Source: JAFECT01 sp963838235 (GTDB lineage: Bacteria; Pseudomonadota; Alphaproteobacteria; Caulobacterales; Caulobacteraceae). Taken from it: 64,000 bases of DNA. Below, piece after piece: positions 1 through 11,904 of this stretch. The first letter of the stretch is position 1. Every line of letters starts with the position of its first letter. Location of the stretch: assembly GCA_963838235.1 (NCBI GenBank), contig CAWIQJ010000005.1, forward strand, positions 1,302,001 to 1,366,000, given 5' to 3'. The notes beneath the pieces were generated by a model. It did not search any database, was not told the DNA's origin, and saw only the letters and a list, made by a program, of their open reading frames with translations. Position numbers and translations under genes: made by a program.

Positions 1-1
1 T

Positions 2-622
2 CTCCACCCTTTACAGCGACTGAGGAACAAGAAGACGCCAGAACTCAATCGCCAAGGCATCGAGATGGCCGTGGGCGAATACCTCCAACAGCCAGTGAGA
101 TCGGCGCGATTTGATCGACTGCTTGTCGACCTTCTCCTAGCTTTGGAGCTTTATCAGTTCGGCGACCAAATGATGAATAGGCCGAGTATTCCGGGCCTCC
201 TGCCACCGCCCCCTCTGGGGCGCATACATCCTGCGGCTTCCCTTCTTAAGTCGCAGTGGCGTAGCCTTCAGTTTTTTGGCGCGATCATCGTCCTCGCACT
301 CATTGCCAGATGGCTGCATTGGCTCTCATGGTCTCCGGTGGTGGCCATAGTCGCAATTTCTGGCGTCCTGTTTATTCTCTGGTTCGGATTAAAGGTCATC
401 GCCTATCCGCATGACGTAAAGAACCATGACACGGCCGTTCAGCCGATTGCGGGACTTCTTAGTCAAATGATCAACACGTATCTCGAATTGAATTCCGACG
501 GCCCAATAAGTGCGAAGCGCGTCGAGGAGCAGGTTAAGGCGTCGGCAGCAGCCGGGGTCGTTTGGCCGGCTCCTCTCTATGCTCTCCTCGACGACATAAA
601 CTCGCGAGCCGGTCGTTTTTGA
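2..622 (+). CDS. Hypothetical two-TM membrane protein, 5' partial
   Basis: The frame is open from base 2, so the gene probably begins outside the window; the first in-window ATG is at 65. Counted from that ATG, two adjacent hydrophobic segments lie at about residues 68-88 and 90-112, followed by a soluble tail of about 70 residues that ends at TGA 620-622. I recognise no family. The DNA is visibly AT-richer and its codon use less G/C-biased than the following genes, which hints at recent acquisition or a neighbouring accessory region to the left. Function unknown; only a membrane location can be inferred. Confidence 0.6.
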   Translation, partial: LHPLQRLRNKKTPELNRQGIEMAVGEYLQQPVRSARFDRLLVDLLLALELYQFGDQMMNRPSIPGLLPPPPLGRIHPAASLLKSQWRSLQFFGAIIVLALIARWLHWLSWSPVVAIVAISGVLFILWFGLKVIAYPHDVKNHDTAVQPIAGLLSQMINTYLELNSDGPISAKRVEEQVKASAAAGVVWPAPLYALLDDINSRAGRF

Positions 623-783
623 AGGTCGCTTCCATTCGGGCTGCGTAAGAAAATCCCCTGCTGGCCCGTGGTGCTGGCCCCATATTGGTCCGGACGGCCA
701 AGCCGGACGGGACATTCGGTCACCCTGTCAAAGGCTTCGGAATCCCCCATTATCTTCGCGTACCAGTGCCTCATGGGGGCGTC

Positions 784-1947
784 ATGCGTTTTTCGACCCG
801 GTTCGTCCTGGGCCTTGCGGCGGCTGTCTGCCTCACGGCCATCGCCGCCACCTCGGCCTTTGGCGCCAGCCACGAGAGCGATCTCTACGCGCGCCAGAAA
901 CCGGTGTCGGTGACCGTTCCCGACGGCGGCACGGTCGCACCGCTGTTGATGGCGGACAGCCACCCGACGGTCGAGGTGTCGATCAAGGGTCACGTCTACC
1001 ATTTCCAGATCGAGACCGGGGCGTGGTTCAACACCGTCTCGGCCCAGGTCGTGACCGACCTCGGTCTCAGGGTCAGCCGCGACGGCGATGTCGCAATCGA
1101 CGGGCTGCAACTCGGGACGGCGATGTTCGGGCCCTTGCGCGCGGACGTGATGAAACATCCGCCCGGCGACTCCGACGGCCAGCTCGGCCTGCCCGCATTC
1201 GCTGACCTGTTGCTCACGGTCGACTTCCCGAACCGCCAGGTGAAGCTGGAGAAAGGCGCGCTGCCCGACGCCAACGGCCATGATGTCCTCGCGCTCACCG
1301 CGGTCGGACCGCTGTGGGGCGTGCCAATCAATGTCGGCGGCCAGGCCTTCATCGGCTTTATCGACACCCAGTCCGGCGACGGTTTCGCCATGGCCCCGCA
1401 GCTGGCGCAGAAGGTCTCGTTCACGACCAAGCCCGTCGCCACCGGCGCCGCCCACGGGCCCGCCATCGGCGAGGTCGAGGTGACCACGGCGCGGCTCTCC
1501 GGTGACCTCGCGCTCGGCGGCTACACCTTCAAACAGCCGATGGTGGCCTCGTTCCCGCTCGAGATCCGCTTCCCGAACTTCGGCGTCATGATGGGACCGC
1601 CGCTGTTGTCGAAGTTCGTGCTGACTCTCGATCAGAAGGACAGGCTCGTGCGTTTCGAGCGCGCCGACGCGGTGATCCCCGCCCCGCCGCCGATGGTGCG
1701 CATCGGCATGATCACCGAGCCGTCCGGCAACGGCATGATGCGCATCGTCGCCATCTCACCCGGCGGCGGCGCGGCGGCCTCGGGCCTGAAGGCCGGCGAC
1801 GAGATCGAAACCATCGACGGCTCACCCGCCGACACGGTCACGCCCGGCTCCATCGCCACCACCAAGCTTGCCGGCATGCACGTCCATCTGCGCCGCGGCT
1901 CGACCGAGCAAGACGTCGAGGTGAAACCCGCGGTGATTGTGCCCTAG
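784..1947 (+). CDS. Exported retropepsin-like protein with C-terminal PDZ domain
   Basis: The start at ATG 784 is preferred over an upstream in-frame start at 685 because it places a typical Sec signal peptide (MRFSTRFVLGLAAAV...) at the N-terminus. The mature part resembles a tandem retropepsin-like aspartyl protease: lobe one has IETGA at residues 76-80 and lobe two has FIDTQS at 192-197. A PDZ-type domain (GLKAGDEIETIDG) fills about residues 305-387. In active relatives the catalytic motif is DTGA, so the Glu in lobe one and the DTQS of lobe two are unusual. It is probably a periplasmic protease or a protease-derived binding protein. Its stop shares bases with the convergent next gene. Confidence 0.75.
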   Translation: MRFSTRFVLGLAAAVCLTAIAATSAFGASHESDLYARQKPVSVTVPDGGTVAPLLMADSHPTVEVSIKGHVYHFQIETGAWFNTVSAQVVTDLGLRVSRDGDVAIDGLQLGTAMFGPLRADVMKHPPGDSDGQLGLPAFADLLLTVDFPNRQVKLEKGALPDANGHDVLALTAVGPLWGVPINVGGQAFIGFIDTQSGDGFAMAPQLAQKVSFTTKPVATGAAHGPAIGEVEVTTARLSGDLALGGYTFKQPMVASFPLEIRFPNFGVMMGPPLLSKFVLTLDQKDRLVRFERADAVIPAPPPMVRIGMITEPSGNGMMRIVAISPGGGAAASGLKAGDEIETIDGSPADTVTPGSIATTKLAGMHVHLRRGSTEQDVEVKPAVIVP

Positions 1948-2573
1948 GCCTTCTTCACGCGCGTGAAGTCGGCGGTCCAGTTGGTCTCCCAGGTCTTGCC
2001 GCCGTCCTTGGAAAAGGCCTGCTCCCAGCGCTCGCCGTCGGGGCGCGATTTAATCCGGTAGACGCGGGCGAGAATGGGGACGCCGTCGTCGACGTCATCA
2101 CCATAGAAGATCCCGCGATCGTCCTTGTAGCCACCGACCATCGGCGAGGTGACGACGCCATCCTTGCTGTTGACCCAGTAGATCGACCAGCGCTTCTTTT
2201 CTTCGGAGAAGGCGCGCAGCGTCACGCCCGCGAAGCCCCGCGTCGGGAAGTCGGTCTCGTCCACGTTCACGAGGCCGCCCATGAACTGGATGTAGGTGGT
2301 CTTGCCGGGGAACTCATCCCACTCGGGATTGGCTGTCCAGCGCTTCCTCATACGTCGGTTCACCGCCGTCCAGTCGCCCATGAGATAGTCCCAGTCGTGC
2401 ACGTCGCCGGCGACGCCGGACGCCGCAATGAGCGCCTCGGCCGTCGGGCTGATCGCACCCTCGGCCGCGAGTTCAGCGTTTGCGCGCGACGCCAGGGCCG
2501 AGACCCCGACGCCTGCCGCCAGAGCGGCGAACAAGGCGTCCCGGCGGGTGGTCAGGTCGGTGGACTCGGACAT
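1944..2573 (-). CDS. Tat-exported protein of unknown function
   Basis: A 209-residue protein. The N-terminus contains TTRRDALFAALAAG followed by an ANA cleavage-like site, which fits a twin-arginine signal. The mature part starts with a DWDYLMGDWTAVNRRM-type segment and contains WSIYW, a pattern I associate with small beta-barrel DUF1579-like or lipocalin-like proteins, though I cannot assign it firmly. It converges on the PDZ-protease gene and overlaps it by four bases at the stop codons. Periplasmic location is inferred from the signal; the ligand or activity is unknown. Confidence 0.7.
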   Translation of the reverse strand: MSESTDLTTRRDALFAALAAGVGVSALASRANAELAAEGAISPTAEALIAASGVAGDVHDWDYLMGDWTAVNRRMRKRWTANPEWDEFPGKTTYIQFMGGLVNVDETDFPTRGFAGVTLRAFSEEKKRWSIYWVNSKDGVVTSPMVGGYKDDRGIFYGDDVDDGVPILARVYRIKSRPDGERWEQAFSKDGGKTWETNWTADFTRVKKA

Positions 2574-2730
2574 GAGCAGGCTCCTTCGCTTCCGCCGCTC
2601 GGCGCTGATGTGCTAAGTTGATTGGCATTTGACCGCCTTGCAAGCCAGAAGCTGCAAACGGCCGGGCGTCGGGCGCGAGGGTTTGAATTCCTTGCCGGAG
2701 CGCCGCTAGTATCGCGGGGCGGGGGGAGCG

Positions 2731-4547
2731 ATGCAGAAAGGGCCTCACGATCAGAGCGGGTCCGGGCAGGGCCGACGAGGCCGTCTCTTCGGCCTTCTCC
2801 GTGCGCTTTGCTTGATTTTTGCGGTCTACGTGGTCGGTCAGAACGCGATCGATCTCGCGTCGCGCATGCAACTCTTGCCCGACGCGGGAACGCTCGGCGC
2901 GACCGTGGACGCGACCGGCAATTTCGACGACGGCTTTGTACGGGTCGAGAAAGTTAGGACCGGCACGCCCATGGCGCTGGCCGGCGTCGTAGCCGGCGAT
3001 CAGATCCGCTACGACACGGTCTACGATTACCGTCGCAGGATCAATATCGGCGAGCACATGGGTTTCACGGTGCGTCACGCCGGACGCACGACCCATCACA
3101 ATGCGATCGTGCAACCGCGCACAGGCGTTCCGACCGACTGGTCCAGCACCTTCTACGCCTTCACCGCCAACGCACTTGCGTCGTTGTTCGGCGCCTTCAT
3201 CCTCTGGCGCAGCCGCAGCACGACCACCCTGCTGCTGGGACTGGCGCTGGTTTGCTACGGTGGCACCAACATCATGCCGCCGGCGCCGATGAGTGCGCCG
3301 GATATATTCTTGTTTTTCCTCGTTCCGAACTTCACCGCCTACGCGATGATCCCCGGACTGTTCTACGCTTTCGCACGCGGATTCTATCGCGATCACGTCG
3401 GCCCGATGCCGTGGCCGCACCGTCTGGGATTCTGGCTGATCGTCGCGGCCGAAGCGGCGGTGATGGCGCTTACCTTCTACTGCTTCATGGCGGTCCGGTC
3501 CCTTCCGGTGTTCGGCGATGGCCAGATGTTCCAGTTGGCCATCGTGATCCTCGGTCTGGGCGTTTCGTTGAGCTATCTGGCCATAGGCTGGCGCAAGAGC
3601 GCCGCTCGCATCCAACAGCGCTACGCTCTGATGTTCGTCGCCGTAGGCCTGATCTGCTTGGCGCAGGTCTATGACTCGCTGTTCTCCTTCGACGCGCGGT
3701 TCAAGGCGGAAGCGGTGATCTTCGCCAACGCGCTTCTGGCGGGGGTCGCGGCGCCGGCGCTACTGACCTACGCAATTCTGCGTCAAAAGGTGTTCGACCT
3801 CGGCTTCGCGGTGAACCGCACCCTCGTCTACGGCCTGGTCAGCGCCATCCTGCTCGCAGCGTTCGGCGTGGTCGAATGGGTCGTGGATCATTTCATTCCC
3901 ATTGCGGGGCGCGAAAAGAATGTCGTCGTCGACGCCCTGATCGCGGTCTGCATCTACCTCACGTTTCATCGCGTGCGCGCCTTCGTGGAGCATGGCGTAG
4001 AACGCGTGTTCTTCCATCGCTGGCAACAGGCGGAGACTGCGCTCCGACGCTTCGTCAGGGAAGCGGCTTTTGTCACCGACAGCTCGGCGCTGATCCGTGG
4101 TGCGGTCCACGCGCTGGCGCACTATGCCGAGGGCGCCGAAGTCGCGGTTTATCTCGCCGGCGAGCATGGCTTTGCACGGATCGCGGGGGATGTGGGGATC
4201 TGCCCAAGCGCTTGGACTCAAACAGTCCGGGGTTGCTGAGCACGCGGACCGACCTGAAAGCGCTCGAAGCGAATGACGGCGTGCTCTCCGGATGTCTGAT
4301 CGCGCCCATGGTCACGCGAAACACGGTGACTGGCGTGGCGATCCTGGGACCGAAGCCCACGGGCCTGAACTACCGGCCCGACGAGATCGAGCTGATAGCC
4401 TGGGGCGTGCGCCAAGTCGGCCTGGACCTTTACGCGCTCCGGGTAGAGAGCTTGGAGAAGGAGCGGTCGGACCTGCAGACCGCCAATGCACAGCTGGAGA
4501 AGCTGCTGCAACCCGCCAAGGTCAGTCCGCCTCGCTCGCCGGCGTGA
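2731..4547 (+). CDS. PDZ / ~10-TM / GAF sensor-like membrane protein (frameshifted)
   Basis: Order of parts: an N-terminal TM helix, a periplasmic PDZ-like domain (VRTGTPMALAGVVAGDQI), about nine more TM helices up to about residue 410, an amphipathic linker, a GAF-like domain and a short coiled coil (LEKERSDLQTANAQLEKLL). The segment FAVNRTLVYGLVSA matches the membrane part of ComP-type sensor kinases, but no kinase or other output domain follows. The frame breaks near 4195-4200, in a GGGG run: the upstream frame stops at 4239, while the GAF half continues in the next frame to 4547. One missing base restores a single protein of about 605 residues. Its 3' end overlaps sufA tail to tail. A signalling role is inferred. 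Confidence 0.7.
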
Positions 4548-4887
4548 TCGTCACGCTCTCGCCACAGCCGCAGGCGTCGGTTTCGTTGGGGTTGCGGAAA
4601 GTGAATTTCGAGGCGAGCGGGGTGGTCTCGTAGTCGATCTCGGTGCCGATCAGGAACAGCACCGCCTTAGGGTCGATCAGGATGGTGACGCCCTTGTCCT
4701 CGACCACCTCGTCGAGCGGCGCGGCCGCGTCGGCATATTCGAGCTGGTACTCCTGACCCGCGCAGCCACCGTTCTTCACGCCGACGCGCAGCCCGGCGTA
4801 GGGCTTTTCGGCGCGCGCCATGATCTCGCGCACGCGTTCTGCGGCGCGGTCGGTGAGGGTCACCACCTTGGGTCGGGGACGTCGCAT
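4522..4887 (-). CDS. sufA: Fe-S cluster A-type carrier SufA/IscA family
   Basis: A 121-residue HesB/IscA-type protein. The three conserved cysteines are visible: one in NGGCAGQEY and two in the C-terminal ACGCGE. Such proteins receive [2Fe-2S]/[4Fe-4S] clusters from the SufBCD scaffold and pass them to apo-enzymes in the cytoplasm. It is the last gene of the suf operon, 27 bases after sufT. A divergent N-terminal ten residues (MRRPRPKVVT) precede the domain, and the size is normal for the family. Confidence 0.93.
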   Translation of the reverse strand: MRRPRPKVVTLTDRAAERVREIMARAEKPYAGLRVGVKNGGCAGQEYQLEYADAAAPLDEVVEDKGVTILIDPKAVLFLIGTEIDYETTPLASKFTFRNPNETDACGCGESVTITPASEAD

Positions 4888-4914
4888 GCGGGGCGTGGCT
4901 TGCAGAATCCATGG

Positions 4915-5316
4915 TCAGAACATGTTGAGCTGAAGCTTGGCTTCGTCGCTCATCCTCGAAGGGTCCCACGGCGGTTCGAACACCAGGTTCACGGTGCAGG
5001 AGCGCACGCCCTCCACGGCGTCCACCGCGTCCTTCACCCAGCCCGGCATCTCGCCCGCCACCGGACAGCCGGGCGCGGTCAAGGTCATGTCCACCACCAC
5101 GTCGCGGTCGTCGTTGACGTCGACCTTGTAGATCAGGCCGAGCTCGTAGATGTCGACCGGGATTTCCGGGTCGAACACGGTCTTGAAGGCCTCGATCAGC
5201 TTGTCGGTCAGGGCGTCGAGCTCCGCCTGCGGAATGGCGGACGCGGTTGCAGGCGTCGCCGCCGCGGCTTCGGCGGGCGCCTTATCGGTCTCGGCGGGGT
5301 CTACGCGGGCGTTCAT
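4915..5316 (-). CDS. sufT: SufT, MIP18/DUF59-family Fe-S assembly protein
   Basis: 133 residues. An Ala/Pro-rich tail of about 35 residues precedes the DUF59 domain, which carries the characteristic DPEIPVDIYELGLIY and LTAPGCPVAGEMPGWV segments; the Cys in APGC is the conserved reactive residue. SufT proteins help mature Fe-S clusters on specific clients. Its ATG overlaps the sufS stop by one base (TGATG), so translation is likely coupled. Position between sufS and sufA is common in alphaproteobacterial suf operons. Confidence 0.92.
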   Translation of the reverse strand: MNARVDPAETDKAPAEAAAATPATASAIPQAELDALTDKLIEAFKTVFDPEIPVDIYELGLIYKVDVNDDRDVVVDMTLTAPGCPVAGEMPGWVKDAVDAVEGVRSCTVNLVFEPPWDPSRMSDEAKLQLNMF

Positions 5317-6533
5317 CAGCCGAAAAAGCTCCGGACCTTGTGGAGGCCGGCGACCAGGGCGTCGGCGTCCTCATCGGTATTATATAGGGCGAATGACGCC
5401 CTGGCGGTGGAGGTTACGTTAAATCGCCGCATTAAAGGCTCGGCGCAGTGCTGGCCGGCCCTGACCGCGATACCGTAACGGTCGAGGATCTGGGCCACGT
5501 CGTGGGCGTGGGCGCCCTCGACGGTGAAGGTCAGGATGGCGCCCTTGCCGGGCGCGTCGCCGATCACCCCAAACCAGTTGGCTCCGTTGATCTGGTCGAT
5601 CACCCTTCGGTAGAGGGCGCGTTCGTGGGCGTGGATAGCGTCGCGGTCGAACTGGGACAGCCACTCGATGGCGGCGCCCAGGCCGATCGCCTCCAGGATC
5701 GGCGGCGTGCCGGCCTCAAACCGCATCGGCGGCTCGGCGTAGGTCACCCGATCGCAGGTCACCTGCTCGATCATCTCGCCGCCGCCCTGGTACGGCGGCA
5801 GGGCCGCGAGCCGTTCGGCCTTGCCGTAGAGGACGCCGATGCCGGTCGGGCCGTAGAGCTTGTGGCCGGTGAAGACGTAGAAGTCGCAGTCGATGTCCTG
5901 TACATCGGGCGCCGCGTGCACCGCGCCCTGGCAGCCGTCGATGAGCACCAGGGCGCCGGCGGCGTGCGCGGCCTCCACCACGGCCTTCACCGGATTGATC
6001 GTCCCCAGCACGTTTGACATGTGGGTCAATGCGACCAGCCGCGTCTTTGGGCCGATCAGATCGCGCATGGCTTCGAGGTCGAGGGAGCCGTCGTCGAGCA
6101 CCGGCGCGAAGCGCAGCACGACGCCCTGGCGCTCGCGCAGGAAGTGCCAGGGGACGATGTTGGAATGATGCTCCATCTCGGTGAGCACGATCTCGTCGCC
6201 TTCGCCGAACAATCGGCCGAGCGTGGCGGCGACCAGGTTGATCGCCTCGGTGCCGCCCTTGGTGAAGACGATCTCTTCCGCGCTCGCTGCGTTCAGATAG
6301 CGCGCGACGGACTTGCGCGCGACCTCATAGGCCTCGGTGGTTTCGTTGGCCAGGGTGTGCAGGCCGCGGTGCACATTGGCGTAGGACGTCGCCATGCGCT
6401 GGGTCAGAGCGTCGATCACCGCCTTGGGTTTCTGCGCCGAGGCGGCGGAGTCGAGGTAGACCAGTGGATGCTCGTTCACCCGCCGCTGGAAGATCGGGAA
6501 CTGGCGGCGGGCCGCATAGGGGTCGAAGGTCAT
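5316..6533 (-). CDS. sufS: Cysteine desulfurase SufS
   Basis: A class V PLP enzyme of 405 residues that strips sulfur from cysteine to supply Fe-S assembly. The PLP lysine lies in TGHKLYGPTGIGVLYG and the persulfide cysteine in RAGQHCAEPLMRRF near residue 360. The start is placed at ATG 6533-6531 (MTFDPYAARRQF) rather than ten codons upstream, because that ATG forms a four-base ATGA overlap with the sufD stop, the pattern used throughout this operon. Complete and undamaged. It is the second desulfurase in the operon. Confidence 0.95.
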   Translation of the reverse strand: MTFDPYAARRQFPIFQRRVNEHPLVYLDSAASAQKPKAVIDALTQRMATSYANVHRGLHTLANETTEAYEVARKSVARYLNAASAEEIVFTKGGTEAINLVAATLGRLFGEGDEIVLTEMEHHSNIVPWHFLRERQGVVLRFAPVLDDGSLDLEAMRDLIGPKTRLVALTHMSNVLGTINPVKAVVEAAHAAGALVLIDGCQGAVHAAPDVQDIDCDFYVFTGHKLYGPTGIGVLYGKAERLAALPPYQGGGEMIEQVTCDRVTYAEPPMRFEAGTPPILEAIGLGAAIEWLSQFDRDAIHAHERALYRRVIDQINGANWFGVIGDAPGKGAILTFTVEGAHAHDVAQILDRYGIAVRAGQHCAEPLMRRFNVTSTARASFALYNTDEDADALVAGLHKVRSFFG

Positions 6534-7696
6534 GCCAGGGCCCCCAGCTGTCGCGTAAGCCAATTGCGGGCGACCTCGCGTACGTCTTCGCGTTCAATTC
6601 GGTCGACCACCTCGCCGAGGAAGGCTTCCGTCAGGAGCGCGCGCGCATCCGGCTCGGGCAAGCCACGGGACATGGCGTAGAACAGCGCGTTCTTGTCGAG
6701 AGCGCCGATGGAGTTGCCATGGGCGCAGGCCACGTCGTCGGCGTAAATCTCGAGCTCAGGCTTGGCGTCAATCTCGGCGCGGTCGGAGAGGATCAAGGCG
6801 TGGTGGCCCATCCGCGCGTCGGTCTGGTCGGCGCCGGGCTCGACCACGATGCGCCCCTGGAACACGCCGCGGGCCTTCCCCGCCGCGACGCCTTTGATCA
6901 GTTGTTGCGTCTCGCCGCCCGCGCCCTTGTGCTCGACCACAGTGGTCAGGTCGCTGTGACGGTCGCCGCCCAGCACATAGACGCCGTCGATGCGCACGCT
7001 CGCGTCATCGCCCGGCTGGACGACGCGCGTCTCGTGCCGCTGCAGCTTGGCGCCGGAGAGGAGCACCGTCTGATTGAAACGTGCGCCACGAGCGAGCGAG
7101 ACAGAGGCGAATGTCGCCGACAGTACATCTGCGCTCTCCGAAAGGCAGCAGATTCGGTCGATCGATGCACCTTCGCCGACGAAAATCTCGATCAGGTGGT
7201 CGGCGAAATAGTCGCCACCCTCGCCTTCGCACGAACTCGAGCAGCGTGAGCCGCGCGCCAGCCTCCACAACGATCCCAACCCTGCCGTAGATTGCCCCGC
7301 CGATAGCCTTCGACACGAGCCGAAGCGATACGGTTCGCGGCTCCGAGCCAGACACTCGGATAATCATCATATCCGGCGTCTTGGCGGCCGCCAGGGCGCC
7401 GAGCGGCATGGTTGCGGCCGTCACCGGGACTCCGGGACCGGCGCCGTCGTTCGCGGTCGCCGCGTCGGACACTTCGACACCATCGATTGTCCGCTCAGAC
7501 CACCAATTGAGGCGGCCGTTGGCGATCACGATCTCCTCCGCAGCGATTTCGCGGAACGGGCCCCCCGGCTGGATCGCTTCGGCCAGAGCGCCGGCGAGCT
7601 CTGGGACTTCACGCAGGTGGCGGCGCAGGTCGGAGTACTTCCAGTCCTCCGTGCGGCGGCTGGGGATCACGAAATCGTTCGGGTCAGCGAAAGCGT

Positions 7697-7700
<4 letters not shown>
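6530..7700 (-). CDS. sufD: Fe-S assembly scaffold SufD (frameshifted in this sequence)
   Basis: The N-terminal part (from GTG 7700, MNAFADPNDFVIPSRRTEDWKYSDL) and the C-terminal part (FADHLIEIFVGEGASIDRI... to stop 6530) lie in different frames and join near 7220, just after RLTLLEF. Corrected length is about 389 residues, normal for SufD. The beta-helix core includes HETRVVQPGDDAS, and the C-terminal helical region has GNSIGALDKNALFYAMSRGLP, the SufB/SufD hallmark. SufD pairs with SufB and SufC in the SufBC2D scaffold. Its GTG start overlaps the sufC stop (GTGA). Confidence 0.9.
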
Positions 7701-8448
<748 letters not shown>

Positions 8449-8452
<4 letters not shown>

Positions 8453-8825
8453 GCGGCCTCGCCGTTGGTCGGCCGCAGGAACTCGAGCCGGTTGCCGAAG
8501 GGATCAAAGATAAACGCGCGTTGGTCGAATCCATCGAGAAGCGGCTGGGCTGTCGCCTCGAACCCCGCCGCCTGGGCGCGGACGACCAGGGCGTCGACGT
8601 CAGTTACGCGGAAGGCCACATGCGCCTTCTTGCTGGCGCGGAAGTCCGCCTCGACGCCGAGATGCACGTGCACGTCGCCGTGCTCGAACCAGGCGCCGCC
8701 GCGGCTAGCGGCCGCAGGCTTAGGGACTTCGCTGAGGCCGAGCATGTCGCGATAGAACGGGCGCGCGGTCTCTTCCCCGCCGACGGGGATGGCGATCTGC
8801 ACGTGATCGATGGCGGCGAGCACGG

Positions 8826-8829
<4 letters not shown>
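8449..8829 (-). CDS. VOC (glyoxalase-like) protein embedded in the suf operon
   Basis: 126 residues with the two-module vicinal-oxygen-chelate fold: IDHVQIAIPVGGEETARPFYRDMLGL at the N-terminus and HVAFRVTDVDALVVRAQAAGFE near the middle. Likely metal ligands are His in IDHVQ, His in KAHVAF and Glu in NRLEFLRP. It sits between sufB and sufC with four-base ATGA overlaps on both sides, so it is co-expressed and coupled with the Fe-S genes. Substrate unknown. VOC members include glyoxalases, dioxygenases and antibiotic-binding proteins; nothing here tells which. Confidence 0.85.
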
Positions 8830-10304
<1,475 letters not shown>

Positions 10305-10308
<4 letters not shown>

Positions 10309-11439
10309 GCGGCGCTCGCCTTCCGCGCCGCGAAGCGCGCGTAGGCCGCGGTCCAGGTCTCCGCGAAACGATCCCAGTCGGTCGGCTGGGTGTTCCATCC
10401 GGAGGAGGCGCGCAGCGCGCCGGGCGCCAGATCGGCGTGACCCATGGCTTCCAAAATGCGCGAAGCCTTCACCTTGCCGGAGGAACAGGCGGCGCCGGCC
10501 GAAACCATCACACCTTCCAGGTCGAGTGCGATGACCTGAAGTTCGGACGGCCAGTCCGGGACCGCCAGACACAGGGTGTTGTCGAGGCGCGGCGCTTCCT
10601 CGCCGATCACCGTGGCGCCGGCGGCCTTTACCCGCGCGGCAGCGGCGTCGCGGGCGCGGGTCAGCTCCACAGACACCGGCGGTTTATCCACCGAAGCGCC
10701 CACAGCCGCGGCAAAGCCTGCGATGCCTGCCAGGTTTTCGGTGCCCGCGCGCCGGCCGCGCTCTTGCCCGCCGCCGTGCAGACGCCGGGTCAGGGTCGCG
10801 CGCGGTCCCCACGCCAAGGCGCCCACGCCCTGGGGTCCGCCGAGCTTGTGCGCCGACAAGGTCAGCGAGTCTGCGCCAAGCTGCGTTCATGTCGATGGCG
10901 ATCTTGCCCGCCGCCTGCACCGCATCGACGTGCAGCCAGCCGTTCGCGGCGCGCACGATCTGAGCCGCCTCAGCGATCGGTTGGATTACGCCGTTCTCGT
11001 TATTGGCCAGCATCAGCGCCACGAACGGGCGACGTCCGTTCAACGCCGTGACCATCGCGCGCAGCCCGTCGATGTCGGCGCGGCCCGACTTGTCCACAGC
11101 CAGGGGATAAACTTCCGCACCGCTGGCGCGGGCGGTTTCGATGACCGTCTCGTGCTCGACGGTTCCGATGATCAGGGGCGCGAACCCGGCGGCGATGGCG
11201 CTTTCGATCGCCAGCGCATTGGCCTCGGCGCCGCCGCTGGTGAAGACCAGGGCCTGCGGATCGGCGCCGACGAAGCGCGCCACCGTTCCGCGCGCGGTCT
11301 CGATCAGCGAACGCGCTGCGCGGCCGCGCGCGTGGATCGAGGACGGGTTGGCGCCGATGCCGAGCGCGCGCGCGACCGCCTCGGCCGCTTCGGGGCGGAT
11401 CGGGGCGCTGGCGTTATGGTCGAGGTAGACGGGTTCCAT
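10305..11439 (-). CDS. NifS/IscS-like cysteine desulfurase (frameshifted)
   Basis: The N-terminal half begins MEPVYLDHNASAPIRPEAAEA and runs through TSGGAEANALAIES (PLP phosphate loop) and NNENGVIQPI. One extra base near 10884 breaks the frame; the other half begins SAHKLGGPQGVGAL, with the PLP lysine, and includes GAACSSGKVKASRIL with the catalytic cysteine. Corrected length is about 378 residues, the usual size. It is distinct from SufS (group I, NifS/IscS type). First structural gene after iscR, three bases downstream, and it overlaps sufB by four. It probably supplies sulfur to SufBCD or to tRNA thiolation. Confidence 0.88.
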
Positions 11440-11442
11440 GGA

Positions 11443-11904
11443 TCAGGCCGCGGCCACAGCCTCTCCGTCCGGCTTAAGGGGGACAGCGCTCGCGCGCTTC
11501 TCGATGACGTCTTCGAGTGAGACTCGGGCGAGATAGTGCTCGATCTCCTCGCCCAGCCGCTCCCACAGGTCGTGGGTCAGGCAGCGTTCTCCGCCGATCA
11601 TGCAGCCCCGCGGCGAGCCCTTGCCGGCGCAGCGGGTGGCGCGGATCGGTTCATCCACCGCCAGGACAATGTCGGCGATCCAGGTCTCGCCGGCGCCGCG
11701 GGCCAGGCGATAGCCGCCGCCCGGGCCCCGGACGCTGCGAACCAGGCCGCCGCGCCTCAGGCGTCCGAACAGCTGTTCCAGGTAAGACAGGGAAATCTCC
11801 TGCCTTCTGGCGATTTCGGCCAGGGGGACAGCCTTGTCCCCGCCGTTCCTGGCCAGGTCGGCCATGGCCATGACCGCGTACCGGCCCTTGGTGCTGAGGC
11901 GCAT
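11443..11904 (-). CDS. iscR: Rrf2-family Fe-S regulator IscR
   Basis: The start is set at ATG 11904 (MRLSTKGRYAVMAMADLA), the canonical IscR N-terminus; the frame extends 28 codons further upstream but without homology. The winged-helix region includes ISLSYLEQLFGRLRRGGLVRSVRGPGGGYRL. The cluster-binding loop has three cysteines and a histidine in RCAGKGSPRGCMIGGERCLTHDLW, matching the C-C-C-H ligand set of IscR. As first gene of the suf operon it presumably represses the operon when holding a [2Fe-2S] cluster. 153 residues, normal length. Confidence 0.93.
   Translation of the reverse strand: MRLSTKGRYAVMAMADLARNGGDKAVPLAEIARRQEISLSYLEQLFGRLRRGGLVRSVRGPGGGYRLARGAGETWIADIVLAVDEPIRATRCAGKGSPRGCMIGGERCLTHDLWERLGEEIEHYLARVSLEDVIEKRASAVPLKPDGEAVAAA

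Noticed and set aside
2473..3615. A 380-codon antisense frame over the Tat-exported and PDZ/GAF genes
   Set aside because: Its His/Arg-rich composition is typical of shadow frames and it covers two real genes.
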